A stretch of DNA of 54,323 nt, taken from contig CAVKTI010000008.1 in NCBI GenBank assembly GCA_963659365.1, positions 1-54,323 on the forward strand, written 5' to 3'. The notes under the pieces are model-generated. The model was not told where the DNA came from and did no database searches. It was given only the letters and a program-made list of their open reading frames with translations. The stretch comes from W0P28-013 sp963659365. GTDB taxonomy: Bacteria > Bacteroidota > Bacteroidia > Bacteroidales > Paludibacteraceae. This document shows, piece by piece, positions 16,888 to 25,957 of this stretch (position 1 is its first letter; every line of letters begins with the position of its first letter). A program made the position numbers and the translations under genes.

Positions 16888-18927
16888 ATGAAAAAATCCC
16901 TTTTGATGATGACAACCATCTTTGCTCTTACCGCTTGTGGCGGACAGAAAACGCAACTCGAAACGCCTGCCGTGGCCGATTTCGACTATGTGGTCGATCG
17001 TTTTGCCGATATGCAAATTTTGCGCTATCGTGTGCCCGACATCGAAAAACTCACGCTGCGCCAGCAGGAGATGCTCTACTACCTGACCGAGGCCGCCTTG
17101 CAGGGGCGCGACATCATGTACGACCAGAACTGCAAATACAATCTGCCTGTGCGTCAGATACTTGAGGCCATTTATACCGACGAAAATCAGGACACAACCA
17201 GTGCCGATTTCAAGGCATTGACCACCTATCTGAAGCGCGTTTGGGTGTCGAACGGCATTCACCACCACTACGCTGGCGACAAATTTACGCCCGAATTTTC
17301 GCAGGAATTTTTCGACCAAGCGGTGCGCAGTCTGCCCGCCGAAAAACTGCCGTTGAACGGTGGCACTGTCGATGAACTGCTCGCCACAATAGACCCTGTG
17401 ATTTTCGACCCGAATGTGCTGCCCAAGCGCACCAATCAGGCGGCTGGCGTCGATCTGATTCTGACCTCGGCGTGCAACTACTACGACGGCGTAACGCAAG
17501 CCGAAGCCGAAGATTTTTACAACAAGATGAAAGACCCGAACGATGCCGAACCCATTTCGTATGGTCTGAACAGCAAACTGGTGAAACGCGACGGCGTGGT
17601 GCAAGAAGAGGTTTACAAAGTGGGCGGACTCTATTCGGCGGCTCTCGAAAAAATTGTCTTTTGGCTGGAAAAAGCCCAAAATGTGGCTGAAAACGACCAA
17701 CAACGCGCCGTCATTGCCAAACTGATTGAGTATTACCGCACGGGCAACCTGCGCACATTCGACGAATATGCCATTCTCTGGGTCGAAGACACCGCCTCGC
17801 AAATCGACTTTGTGAACGGATTTACCGAGACTTACGGCGATCCACTCGGCATGAAAGCAAGTTGGGAGAGCATTGTCAATTTCAAAAATATCGAAGCCAC
17901 CAAGCGCACCGAAACTATCAGCGCCAATGCGCAGTGGTTCGAAGACAACTCGCCTGTTGCGCCCGAATTTAAGAAAGAGAAGGTGAAAGGCGTTTCGGCC
18001 AAAGTGATTACGGCCGCCATTCTCGCTGGCGACTGCTACCCCACCACGCCCATCGGCATCAACCTGCCCAACGCCAACTGGATTCGTGCCGCCCACGGTT
18101 CGAAATCGGTAACGATAGAAAACATCACCGAAGCCTACGAAGAGTCGGCACACGGCAACGGCTTTGTGGAGGAGTTTGCATGGAGTCCGCGCGAGGTGGC
18201 GATGATGAACACCTACAAAAGTCAGACCGACAACCTGCACACCGACCTGCACGAATGTTTGGGGCACGGTTCGGGCAAACTGCTGCCTGGCGTCGATCCC
18301 GACGCGCTCAAAGCCTACGGTTCGACCATCGAAGAGGCGCGCGCCGACCTGTTTGGGCTCTATTTCATGGCCGACCCGAAAATGGTTGAACTCGGTTTGC
18401 TGCCCAACGATTCGGCCTACGAAGCGCAGTACTACAGTTACTTTATGAACGGTCTGATGACGCAGTTGATGCGCATCGAGCCAGGCAAAAACATCGAAGA
18501 GGCGCACATGCGTAACCGCCAACTCATTGCCAACTGGGTGTATCAGAAAGCGCAAGCCGACGGCGACCACTCTGTGGAACTGCGCCAGCGCGACGGCAAA
18601 ACATTCGTCGTCATCAACGACTACCGACTGGTGCAGAAGCACCTTGGCGAACTGCTGGCCGAGATTCAGCGCATAAAATCGACAGGCGACTATGCAGCGG
18701 CGCAAGCCATTGTCGAGGACTACGCCGTGAAAGTCGATTTGAACCTGCACAAAGAGGTTTTGGCGCGCTACGACACACTCGACATTGCGCCCTACAAAGG
18801 CTTTGTCAATCCCATTTACACCGCCGATTTCGACCAAAACGGTCGCTTCCGTGGCTTGCATATCGACTACACCGAAAGCTACGCCGCCCAACAGTTGCGC
18901 TATTCGCGGGAGTATAGTAGCAAGTAG
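16888..18927 (+). CDS. Dipeptidyl peptidase III-like M49 metallopeptidase, lipoprotein
   Basis: 679 residues. The lipobox LTAC at residues 15-18 (MKKSLLMMTTIFALTACGG) predicts a lipid-anchored envelope protein. The zinc motif is HECLGH near residue 455, the variant I know from Bacteroides DPP III in place of HELLGH. The third ligand is in EEARADLFGLYF, about 27 residues later. DPP III enzymes release dipeptides from the N-terminus of short peptides. Length and motif spacing are normal. It lies 26 bases after the LRR gene on the same strand, perhaps co-transcribed. A family E repeat word begins right at the stop. Confidence 0.93.
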   Translation: MKKSLLMMTTIFALTACGGQKTQLETPAVADFDYVVDRFADMQILRYRVPDIEKLTLRQQEMLYYLTEAALQGRDIMYDQNCKYNLPVRQILEAIYTDENQDTTSADFKALTTYLKRVWVSNGIHHHYAGDKFTPEFSQEFFDQAVRSLPAEKLPLNGGTVDELLATIDPVIFDPNVLPKRTNQAAGVDLILTSACNYYDGVTQAEAEDFYNKMKDPNDAEPISYGLNSKLVKRDGVVQEEVYKVGGLYSAALEKIVFWLEKAQNVAENDQQRAVIAKLIEYYRTGNLRTFDEYAILWVEDTASQIDFVNGFTETYGDPLGMKASWESIVNFKNIEATKRTETISANAQWFEDNSPVAPEFKKEKVKGVSAKVITAAILAGDCYPTTPIGINLPNANWIRAAHGSKSVTIENITEAYEESAHGNGFVEEFAWSPREVAMMNTYKSQTDNLHTDLHECLGHGSGKLLPGVDPDALKAYGSTIEEARADLFGLYFMADPKMVELGLLPNDSAYEAQYYSYFMNGLMTQLMRIEPGKNIEEAHMRNRQLIANWVYQKAQADGDHSVELRQRDGKTFVVINDYRLVQKHLGELLAEIQRIKSTGDYAAAQAIVEDYAVKVDLNLHKEVLARYDTLDIAPYKGFVNPIYTADFDQNGRFRGLHIDYTESYAAQQLRYSREYSSK

Positions 18928-19195
18928 CAAGAAGCAAGTCGCAAGAAAGATTTTAAGAGCATAGAAGATAGAGCATAGACAAAAACAATTGATAATTGAT
19001 AATTGACAATTGACAATTATTTGAAGATTTGAAGATTGCGGCATTGTTGAATGCGAACGATTCATAATTCTAAATTCAAAATTCTTAATTGGGTGTGTGG
19101 CTTTTCCCCTTTGGGGAAAACGGGAAAAGAGGCCACTGCCAATACTAATGCGTTAAACTCATCAACTGATCAACTGCAAATTAGAAAATTCTGAA
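18928..19195. repeat. Spacer of repeat words
   Basis: Contains a family E word (tagcaagtagcaagaagcaag, then gattttaagagcatagaag) starting inside the peptidase stop region. Next come ttgataattgacaattg words and a hairpin word near 19034 (gattgcggcattgttgaatgcg). The 19096-19141 word has TTTTCCCC-TTT-GGGGAAAA, then gggaaaagaggccactgcc. The last word recurs at about 37597-37645 and, in part, at 20440-20466. No gene. Confidence 0.8.
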
Positions 19196-20278
19196 ATGAA
19201 CAAACAGCAAGAGCCGATGCGGCAAACTTTTGTCGATGATGTGAAGAGCATTATCAACACCGCCCGCCAAACAGCGGTACGGAGTGTTGATTTTTGTCGT
19301 GTGCAAATGTATTGGAACATAGGTCGACGCATTGTCGAAGAGGAACAACAAGGCAAAGACCGCGCCGAGTATGGAACTTATCTGATAAAAAATCTCGCTT
19401 CGACATTGGAGCCAGAATATGGGAGCGGCTTTACAATACGCCAATTAGAACGAAGTCGGCAGTTTTATAGACTTTACCCAATTGCGTCCACACTGCGGAC
19501 GCAATTGAATTGGTCTCAATACAAATTACTTATCTCCATATCCGACCACGACAAACGAGAGTATTACGAACTTGAATCGGTGAATAACGGCTGGACAGCG
19601 AGAGAAACCGAACGCCAAATAAACTCGCTGCTCTACGAGCGTCTTTTGTTGAGCAACGACAAAGAATCGGTGATGGCCGTTGCACGAAAAGAACTCGCCC
19701 CACAAACGCCGCAAGAAATCATAAAAGACCCTATGGTGCTCGAATTTTTGGGACTGGAACGCAAAGCCACATATTACGAGAAAGATTTGGAGAATGCCAT
19801 CATCACCCATCTTGCCGACTTTCTGCTCGAAATGGGAAAAGGCTTCTCTTTTGTGGCTCGTCAGAAAAGGATTTTGCTCGAAGACGATGAATTTTTCGCC
19901 GATTTAGTATTCTACAATCGTCTGCTTCGCTGCTTTGTGATAGTCGAATTAAAAACTGGCAAACTCACACACCAGGATTTAGGGCAGTTGCAGATGTATG
20001 TGAACTACTACGACCGTTGCGAAAAAACGCCCGATGAAAACCCGACCATAGGCATTCTGCTTGGGACGGAGAAGAACGACACTGTTGTCAAAATGGCACT
20101 CCCTACCGACAATAAAACCATTTTGGCTGCCCAATACCAACTCTATCTTCCAAGCCAAGAACAATTGATAAACGAAGTCAACAGCGTACTATCGACAGCA
20201 GAAAAAGACACGAAAGAGAACGAAAAAAACCTTCAATTACAACGACGAAATTTAATGGCGAGCAGTGAATTTAATTAA
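19196..20278 (+). CDS. DUF1016 (YhcG-type) protein with PD-(D/E)XK nuclease domain
   Basis: 360 residues in two parts. The N-terminal DUF1016_N helical domain (about 10-155) includes VQMYWNIGRRIVEEEQQG, YGTYLIKNLASTLEPEYGSGF and NWSQYKLLISI. The C-terminal domain (about 180-335) shows the nuclease core ADLVFYNRLLRCFVIVELKTGK (D..ExK) and LGQLQMYVNYYDR. Such genes are widespread, patchily distributed and often near mobile or defence loci. No substrate is established that I can state. It stands alone between repeat-rich spacers, consistent with an accessory gene. Confidence 0.9.
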   Translation: MNKQQEPMRQTFVDDVKSIINTARQTAVRSVDFCRVQMYWNIGRRIVEEEQQGKDRAEYGTYLIKNLASTLEPEYGSGFTIRQLERSRQFYRLYPIASTLRTQLNWSQYKLLISISDHDKREYYELESVNNGWTARETERQINSLLYERLLLSNDKESVMAVARKELAPQTPQEIIKDPMVLEFLGLERKATYYEKDLENAIITHLADFLLEMGKGFSFVARQKRILLEDDEFFADLVFYNRLLRCFVIVELKTGKLTHQDLGQLQMYVNYYDRCEKTPDENPTIGILLGTEKNDTVVKMALPTDNKTILAAQYQLYLPSQEQLINEVNSVLSTAEKDTKENEKNLQLQRRNLMASSEFN

Positions 20279-20602
20279 CCAATTATCTAATTTCCAATTA
20301 TTTAAATCATTTGAAAATTTGAAGATTTGAAGATTGCGGCATTGTTGAGCGAGAACCTGTCCCCTTTGCAAGGGGACGAGCGCAGCGGAGGGGTTGGAAA
20401 ATAACTCAATGATTCAATGAATCAATAATTCAATAATTTTTTCGGGGAAAACGGGAAAAGAAACCACAAAAACCAAATAACCAAATCAACAAAAACATAG
20501 AAACAGTGCGAAGCACGAGAAACATAGAAACATAGAAACTTTTCAATCAGAAACTAGAAGTTAGAAACTAGAAATTAGAAACTAGAAATTAGAAATAAAA
20601 AA
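20279..20602. repeat. Gene-free spacer with several hairpin words
   Basis: Contains a perfect hairpin GTCCCCTT-TGC-AAGGGGAC (about 20353-20371) followed by gagcgcagcggaggggttgg. Also present are a short copy of the ggggaaaacgggaaaag word (about 20443-20459), a family D palindrome (20500-20523) and a run of agaaactagaaattag words up to the ribE ATG. No coding sequence and no tRNA seen. Confidence 0.8.
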
Positions 20603-21202
20603 ATGTTTTCAGGAATTGTAGAAGAGACCGCACGCGTGGTTGGCATTGAGCGCGACCGCGAAAATGTGCATTTTACGCTGACTTGCAGTTTTGTCGGCGA
20701 ACTAAAAATCGACCAGAGCGTGGCGCACAACGGCGTGTGCCTCACCGTGGTGAAAATCGATGGCGACCGCTACACCGTTACCGCCATGAAAGAGACGCTC
20801 GACTGCTCGAACCTCGGGCTGCTGCGCGTGGGCGACGAGGTGAATGTGGAACGCTCGATGATGATGAACGGCCGCCTCGACGGACACATTGTGCAGGGCC
20901 ATGTGGACCAAACCGCACGCTGCACCGAAGTGCGCAACGCCGACGGCAGTTACTATTTCCACTTCGAATACCAAAGCACGCCCGACATGCGCCGCCGCGG
21001 CTACCTGACAGTGGACAAAGGCTCGGTTACGGTGAATGGCGTATCGCTCACCGTCTGCACGCCCACGGACAACAGTTTCGAGGTGGCGATAATTCCCTAC
21101 ACTTTCGAACACACCAATTTTCATAACATTGCGGTGGGTTCGGTAGTCAATTTGGAGTTCGACATCATCGGAAAATACATTGCACGAATACATCAAAATT
21201 GA
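20603..21202 (+). CDS. ribE: Riboflavin synthase, alpha subunit
   Basis: 199 residues. It converts two 6,7-dimethyl-8-ribityllumazine molecules to riboflavin and diaminouracil. It is built of two lumazine-binding repeats. Repeat 1 begins MFSGIVEETARVV and contains VAHNGVCLTVV; repeat 2 begins HIVQGHVDQTARC and contains VTVNGVSLTV. The NGxxLTV signature is present in both. Length is standard. The other rib genes are not in the window. The next gene starts 2 bases after the stop, so both may be translated from one message. Confidence 0.95.
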   Translation: MFSGIVEETARVVGIERDRENVHFTLTCSFVGELKIDQSVAHNGVCLTVVKIDGDRYTVTAMKETLDCSNLGLLRVGDEVNVERSMMMNGRLDGHIVQGHVDQTARCTEVRNADGSYYFHFEYQSTPDMRRRGYLTVDKGSVTVNGVSLTVCTPTDNSFEVAIIPYTFEHTNFHNIAVGSVVNLEFDIIGKYIARIHQN

Positions 21203-21204
21203 AC

Positions 21205-22965
21205 ATGATGAAGTTAAAAAAATGGCTGTTGGCGGCGGTGTGTGTGCCAATTTGTTTGGCGGCGCAGGATATTCCCGAAAACATCGCCTACACGCAGATT
21301 TACGATTTTATCGACGAATTGGCCATCGACCGCATCGTCAGCATCAATTCGGTGGTGAAGCCCTACAGCCGCGACTACATTGCGCAGAAACTACGCGAAG
21401 CGCAGGCTGCCGACTCGCTGCTCACCAAACGCCAGCGCAAGGATTTGGAGTTTTTCTTGAACGACTACGCGCTCGAATGCGACACCGTACCAACGCGCAA
21501 CATTGTGAGTTGGACCGACAAAAGCACATTTGCGCTGTCGCTCTTGCAGCCGTCGTTTCACTACAACAACAAGTATTTCAAAGCGCGCATCACGCCTATT
21601 TTGGGCATGGATCTGATAGTTGGCGCAAAAAAAGGACTGCTGATGAAACGCTGGTTTGGTGCTGATATTCAGATGGATATCGTGAACCATGTGTCGGTGT
21701 GGGCCAGTTACCGCGACCAGTCGTACAACGGCAATTTTCTGAAAGAGGAGTATTTCCCCACAAAACGCTACGGCGCACGCATTGCGCAGCCGTCGTACCT
21801 GAACCAACTGCCCGGCTGCGAGTACAAAGAGGCCACTTACGGCGGCGACTACAGCGACCTGCGCGGCGGTATCAAGGCGTATGCGTGGTGGGGCAGCCTC
21901 GGTTTGGTGAAAGATGTGATTCAGTGGGGCGATGCCTACAACGGCTCGAACATCATTTCGGGACGCGCGCCGAGTTTTCCCATGATTACGCTCAATCTGA
22001 AACCGTGTAAGTGGTTCGAACTCAACTACATACACGGCTGGCTGGTGAGCAATGTGCTCGATTCGACCAACTACTATGTGGAGCAATACACCGACAGCAC
22101 CACCAAAAAACACTACCGCCCTGCCAACAAATTTATTGCTGCCAACATGCTCACTTTCACGCCGATACAAGGGCTGAATCTCTCCATCGGCAACGCCATC
22201 ATCTACGCCGAACGCAATGTGCAAGCCGCCTATTTCATTCCGATTGCCTACTACAAAAGCATCGACCACCTGCTGACCAAAGGGCTCGGCACCGAAAACC
22301 AAAACTCGATGATTTTTTTCAACATCAGTTCGCGCAACATCAAGCACCTGCACCTCTACGGTTCTGTTTTTCTCGACGAATTTAACTCGAAACGCCTGAA
22401 AAAAGGCAACGCCGAACGCAATCCGTGGTCGTACAAAGTCGGCTTCAATGTGAGCAACTGGCCTGTGAAAAATCTGTCGCTACAAGGCGAATTTACACGC
22501 ACAAACATCATCAACTACAAACACTCTATTCCCACACTCACTTGGGCATCGAACAGTTACAATTTGGGGCATTATCTGGGCGACAATTCGCAAGATATCT
22601 ATGTGGCACTCAACTACAAACCTGTGCGCGGCTTGAGCCTGAATCTGTCGTACACCAACGCCACCAAGTACAACGACTACAGTTACATTCGCAACGAAAT
22701 CGACAAGGTTATCGCCCAAAAGCCGTTCAACGAAAAGGTGTGGCAAAACGACCTTGTGGCGTTCAAAGCCGTGTACGAAGTGGTGAACAACGCCTACGCC
22801 ATCATCAATGTAGAGTGGAACAATGCACGCGGCTACACGCCCTCGTCGAAGCCGATTGCCTACGAAAACCGCCTCACAGCGCAAGGCTACCTCGACCAAT
22901 ACACCCCAAAACTCTACCAAGGCAAAAACTGGACTTTCACCGTCGGCTTCAGTTTTGGATTTTAA
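21205..22965 (+). CDS. Outer membrane beta-barrel protein, possibly Wzi-like
   Basis: 586 residues with a signal peptide (MMKLKKWLLAAVCVPICLAAQ). An N-terminal helical segment (IYDFIDELAIDRIVSINSVV, KPYSRDYIAQKLREAQ) is followed by many alternating aromatic strands (YKPVRGLSLNLSYTNATKY) and a final strand ending WTFTVGFSFGF. The terminal Phe is typical of outer membrane barrels. The layout recalls the Caps_assemb_Wzi family found in Bacteroidetes, but this is recall, not a search. ATG 21205 was chosen; the TTG at 21199 overlaps the ribE stop. No capsule genes lie nearby. Confidence 0.75.
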   Translation: MMKLKKWLLAAVCVPICLAAQDIPENIAYTQIYDFIDELAIDRIVSINSVVKPYSRDYIAQKLREAQAADSLLTKRQRKDLEFFLNDYALECDTVPTRNIVSWTDKSTFALSLLQPSFHYNNKYFKARITPILGMDLIVGAKKGLLMKRWFGADIQMDIVNHVSVWASYRDQSYNGNFLKEEYFPTKRYGARIAQPSYLNQLPGCEYKEATYGGDYSDLRGGIKAYAWWGSLGLVKDVIQWGDAYNGSNIISGRAPSFPMITLNLKPCKWFELNYIHGWLVSNVLDSTNYYVEQYTDSTTKKHYRPANKFIAANMLTFTPIQGLNLSIGNAIIYAERNVQAAYFIPIAYYKSIDHLLTKGLGTENQNSMIFFNISSRNIKHLHLYGSVFLDEFNSKRLKKGNAERNPWSYKVGFNVSNWPVKNLSLQGEFTRTNIINYKHSIPTLTWASNSYNLGHYLGDNSQDIYVALNYKPVRGLSLNLSYTNATKYNDYSYIRNEIDKVIAQKPFNEKVWQNDLVAFKAVYEVVNNAYAIINVEWNNARGYTPSSKPIAYENRLTAQGYLDQYTPKLYQGKNWTFTVGFSFGF

Positions 22966-23102
22966 TCCGATAGTCGCAAGATATGAGTAGCAAGTAGCAA
23001 GAAAAGTGAAAAGTTAGAAGTGAAAAGTTAGAAGTGAAATAGCAAACTGAATCTTCAAATTTTCAAATTTTCAAATAAAAAACCAGAAACATAGAAACTT
23101 AG

Positions 23103-23135
23103 AAACAAAAATTGCGATAGCAATTTTAAGAAACC
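23103..23135. repeat. Family A dispersed palindrome
   Basis: AAACAAAAATTGC-GATA-GCAATTTTAAGAAACC, in the 5' region of the S4 protein gene, followed by agaaattag tandem words to the ATG. Confidence 0.8.
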
Positions 23136-23176
23136 AGAAATTAGAAATTAGAAATTAGAAATCAGAAATTCTGAAT

Positions 23177-23587
23177 ATGTGCCGTATCGACAAATGGTTG
23201 TGGGCGGTGCGCCTGTTCAAGATGCGCAGTTTGGCGGCCGAAGCCTGCAAAAAAGGGCGTGTAACGCTGCAAGGCGTTGCCGTTAAACCGTCGCGCGAAG
23301 TGAAAATTGGCGACATCGTGCAAGTGCGCCGCACACCTGTTACATACGCATTCAAGGTGGTGGAACTCACGCAAAACCGCGTGGGAGCGAAACTTGTGCC
23401 GCAATTTATGGAGAATGTAACTGCGCCCGACCAGTTGGAGTTGCTCGAAGTGCTGAAACTCGACCAAAGCAACCGTCGCGCCAAAGGGCTCGGACGCCCA
23501 ACCAAAAAGGAACGCCGCGATTTAGACAGTTTTCTCGACGACGAAGCCTTCTTCCTCGACGACGAGGAGTGGCAAAACGAACCTTAA
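23177..23587 (+). CDS. hslR: Hsp15-like S4-domain RNA-binding protein
   Basis: 136 residues. The S4 domain occupies residues about 1-60, beginning CRIDKWLWAVRLFKMRSLA, followed by ACKKGRVTLQGVAVKPSREV and GDIVQVRR. This is the HslR/Hsp15 pattern; E. coli Hsp15 binds stalled 50S subunits carrying nascent chains. The C-terminus has a basic part (KGLGRPTKKERRDLD) and then an acidic tail (DDEAFFLDDEEW). It converges with prfA, with only 9 bases between the two stop codons and no obvious terminator. Confidence 0.9.
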   Translation: MCRIDKWLWAVRLFKMRSLAAEACKKGRVTLQGVAVKPSREVKIGDIVQVRRTPVTYAFKVVELTQNRVGAKLVPQFMENVTAPDQLELLEVLKLDQSNRRAKGLGRPTKKERRDLDSFLDDEAFFLDDEEWQNEP

Positions 23588-23596
23588 CGCAGACTT

Positions 23597-24703
23597 TTAC
23601 AAGTTGCTCTCTTTCAGCCGTTCGGCGTTTTCTGCCACTATCAGGTGGTCGATGCAGTCCTGAATATCGCCGTCCATGAAAGCCGCCAAATTATATATGG
23701 TGTAGTTGATGCGGTGGTCGGTGATGCGCCCCTGCGGGTAGTTGTAGGTGCGGATTTTGGCCGAGCGGTCGCCCGTCGAAACCATCGTTTTGCGCCGCGA
23801 AGCGATGTCGTCGAGATATTTTTGGTGTTCCTTGTCGTAGATAAAAGTGCGCAGCCGCGCCAACGCACGCTCCTTGTTTTTGGGCTGGTCGCGCGTTTCG
23901 GTGCACTCTATCAAAATCTCCTCGACCACGCCCGTGTTCGGATTTTTCCAGTTGTAGCGCAGTCGCACGCCGCTCTCCACCTTATTAACATTTTGGCCGC
24001 CAGCACCACTCGAACGGAAAGTGTCCCACTTGATTTCGCCTTCGTTTATCACCACATCGAACTCTTGCGCCTCGGGCAGCACCGCCACCGATGCCGCCGA
24101 TGTATGCACGCGCCCTTGCGTTTCGGTAACTGGCACGCGCTGCACACGATGCACACCGCTTTCGTACTTCAGAATGCCGTAAACGCCCTCGCCTGTAACC
24201 GAAAAAATTATCTCTTTGTAACCGCCCGATGCGCCCTCGCTGTAACTCGACACACTCATTTTCCAGCCTTTCTGCTCGCAAAATTTGGAGTACATTCTGA
24301 ACAAATCGCCCGCAAAAATGGCCGCTTCGTCGCCGCCAGTGCCGCCACGAATCTCCACAATGCAGTTTTTCGAATCCTCGGGGTCGGCAGGCACAAGCAG
24401 CAATTTTATCTCCTCCTCTATCTGCGGAATTTTCGGTTCGATGGTATCGATTTCGACCTTGGCCATCTCGCGCAAGTCGGGGTCGTTTTCGGTGTCGAGC
24501 AACGATTTTGCCTCCGCCAGCCCATCGAGCAGGCGTTTGTATTCGTCGCGCTTGGCCACTATCTTTTGCAGGTCGCTATACTCCTTGTTTAGCCGCACAA
24601 ACCGCTTCATATCGGCAATCACAGAGGGGTCGGTTATCAGCGTCGCCACCTCCTCGAAACGCGCCGAAAGCCCATCGAGCCGCGAAAGTAAACTGTTATT
24701 CAT
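23597..24703 (-). CDS. prfA: Peptide chain release factor 1
   Basis: 368 residues. It terminates translation at UAA and UAG. The GGQ loop is seen in FRSSGAGGQNVNKVESG, where Gln is normally methylated. The tripeptide anticodon region (PVTETQGRVHTSAASVAVLP) has the RF1-type PxT pattern, here PVTETQ with PxT placed as in other RF1 proteins. The start is ATG 24703 (MNNSLLSRLDGL). The longer frame to 24754 is excluded because the promoter TAACTTTGC covers 24751-24759. Convergent with hslR. Confidence 0.95.
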   Translation of the reverse strand: MNNSLLSRLDGLSARFEEVATLITDPSVIADMKRFVRLNKEYSDLQKIVAKRDEYKRLLDGLAEAKSLLDTENDPDLREMAKVEIDTIEPKIPQIEEEIKLLLVPADPEDSKNCIVEIRGGTGGDEAAIFAGDLFRMYSKFCEQKGWKMSVSSYSEGASGGYKEIIFSVTGEGVYGILKYESGVHRVQRVPVTETQGRVHTSAASVAVLPEAQEFDVVINEGEIKWDTFRSSGAGGQNVNKVESGVRLRYNWKNPNTGVVEEILIECTETRDQPKNKERALARLRTFIYDKEHQKYLDDIASRRKTMVSTGDRSAKIRTYNYPQGRITDHRINYTIYNLAAFMDGDIQDCIDHLIVAENAERLKESNL

Positions 24704-24750
24704 AGAGTTGTAAATCGTTGAATTGTTTATGAGAACGCTCGAAACGAATT

Positions 24751-24759
24751 GCAAAGTTA
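24751..24759 (-). promoter_or_regulatory. Bacteroidetes -7 element for prfA
   Basis: Minus strand TAACTTTGC, 48 bases before the prfA ATG. It settles the start choice for prfA. Confidence 0.65.
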
Positions 24760-25173
24760 CGAAAATAGTTTGAAAGTTTGAAAGTTTGAAAGTGTGAAAG
24801 TCTATAAAGTGTGTAAAGTGAAAAGTAGGGATGTGGCATGCCGCGTCCGTTTTGTTGATTTGCAGATTTGGTTGTTTGCGGATTGGGGAATTTATTATTC
24901 ATTGTTCATTATTCATTATTCATTGTTCATTAAATAAAAACTGGCGGCGTTCGGCTGTACCAAATGAGCCGTACGCACACATTTCATACAGTCAAACGGC
25001 CATTTCATACATTCGTCGCCAAAAAACTTCCGAGAGCAAATAAAAGCCACTATCTTCGCAGCAAAATCGAGGATAAACCCCGAAAAAACATGGTGTGTGG
25101 GAGCGTTCCACAGGCTTTTTTTGCTCTTTGATGTGTTGTTTTTCGATTGCTTTCTCGTTTCAGAAAAAAGTTG
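24760..25173. other. Gene-free spacer upstream of the candidate ncRNA
   Basis: 24760-24824 is made of gtttgaaa and tgtaaagtg words. 24825-24849 is a divergent family B palindrome (GTAGGGATGTGGCATGCC, GCGTCCG). 24891-24931 is a tandem attcattgttcatt word. From 24940 onward the sequence is non-repetitive and looks like a unique element, with short open frames on both strands but no codon bias like the host genes. I see no gene. Confidence 0.6.
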
Positions 25174-25181
25174 TACATTTG
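25174..25181 (+). promoter_or_regulatory. Bacteroidetes -7 element for the candidate ncRNA
   Basis: TACATTTG. With a start site 6-8 bases downstream, transcription would begin near 25188. Confidence 0.55.
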
Positions 25182-25187
25182 CCATCG

Positions 25188-25456
25188 TAAAAATTGGCTC
25201 AAAGGAGCAGTTTTTGCTTACATATTGAAAAAGCATCTAAGATGCATTGGCTTGGCTAACTGGAATCCGGTACATTCTTTCGTTTCCGTCGAGACTTTGC
25301 AGCATTGGATGTCCATGATTTGTACTCGGTGATAAAATCTGATTTTGTCATTTTAGCGTACATTTCGACGGGACTTCAGTGTTGCTGTTTCACGGAGCAG
25401 GCAATACCGGAGCCACAGTTAGCGGAGCAGCAGCAAAGTTGTTCCGTTTTTTTTTT
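25188..25456 (+). ncRNA. Candidate non-coding RNA of about 270 nt
   Basis: Bounded on the left by a TACATTTG promoter and on the right by a strong intrinsic terminator (25423-25456). Inside are small hairpins GCTC-AAAG-GAGC (25197-25208) and GCATCT-A-AGATGC (25233-25245). There is no open frame with host-like codon use; the short open stretches 25147-25332 and 25305-25535 are Cys/Gln-rich and unconvincing. It ends 90 bases before the first TerB-like gene. Alternatives are an attenuator leader for that gene or a decayed element. I do not recognise an Rfam family. Confidence 0.45.
25423..25456 (+). terminator. Strong intrinsic terminator
   Basis: Stem CGGAGCAG / TTGTTCCG (8 pairs including two G-T), loop CAGCAAAG, followed by ten T residues (25447-25456). 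It is the best-formed intrinsic terminator in the window and has no gene directly before it. Confidence 0.8.
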
Positions 25457-25546
25457 GTGCGTAAAGTTTTGGAAATCAACAATTTATAAAAAAATCAGAA
25501 ACTATCTCAAACAATTTTATTTATTCACTTTTTAAATTACAATTTT

Positions 25547-25924
25547 ATGAAATTTTCAGGAAAGGAGATGGCTGCACTCCTTAAAGCAGCAAAAATGATG
25601 GCTTTGATAGACGGCAAAATGACTAACGATGAAAAAGGGGTTATGAAGGCAGATCTTGGTAGTTTCGGCATCAAACTTGACACACTTCAATCTCTTGCAT
25701 TGGAGGCTACGGCAAATAAAATGGAGGGAGCGGAAGTAATTTCAACTCTTTCTGCAATGTCAGAAGAGCAAAAGAAGTATGCTTGTGGGTATCTTGCTGC
25801 AGTTATGATGGCAGATGGGGTCATTGATAAAAAAGAAAAGGAACTTTGGTGTTTTTTCTCTCTTTTAGCCGGTTTTCCAACGATGAATATTGCTGAAGCG
25901 ATATCATTTTGGCAATCGCACTAA
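25547..25924 (+). CDS. TerB-like helical protein
   Basis: 125 residues. It contains the TerB-like double motif: ALLKAAKMMALIDGKMTNDEK in the first half and YLAAVMMADGVIDKKEKELW in the second. Each has the A-x-x-D-G-x-(I/M)-x-x-x-E pattern that marks the acidic metal-binding-like turn of this fold. TerB-fold proteins occur with tellurite-resistance and stress genes and as general accessory domains; the function here is not known. The gene is AT-rich relative to the housekeeping neighbours and starts a three-gene set. Confidence 0.8.
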   Translation: MKFSGKEMAALLKAAKMMALIDGKMTNDEKGVMKADLGSFGIKLDTLQSLALEATANKMEGAEVISTLSAMSEEQKKYACGYLAAVMMADGVIDKKEKELWCFFSLLAGFPTMNIAEAISFWQSH

Positions 25925-25957
25925 TTGAGGGCAAATACACTTTATTCCCTAACTATT

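Noticed and set aside
16813..19065. 750-codon open frame on the minus strand
   Set aside because: It is antisense to the M49 peptidase, which has clear zinc motifs. The translation is His/Val/Phe-rich low-information sequence, typical of the reverse of GC-rich coding DNA.
19096..19141. Insertion sequence remnant around TTTTCCCC-TTT-GGGGAAAA
   Set aside because: No transposase or terminal inverted repeats of IS length. It recurs at 37.6 kb as a short spacer word, so I treat it as part of the word vocabulary.
24916..25236. 106-codon minus-strand open frame upstream of the TerB-like genes
   Set aside because: No host-like codon bias, overlaps the promoter of the candidate ncRNA, and reads Cys/Phe-rich peptide without domains. 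I kept the region as non-coding, with some doubt.
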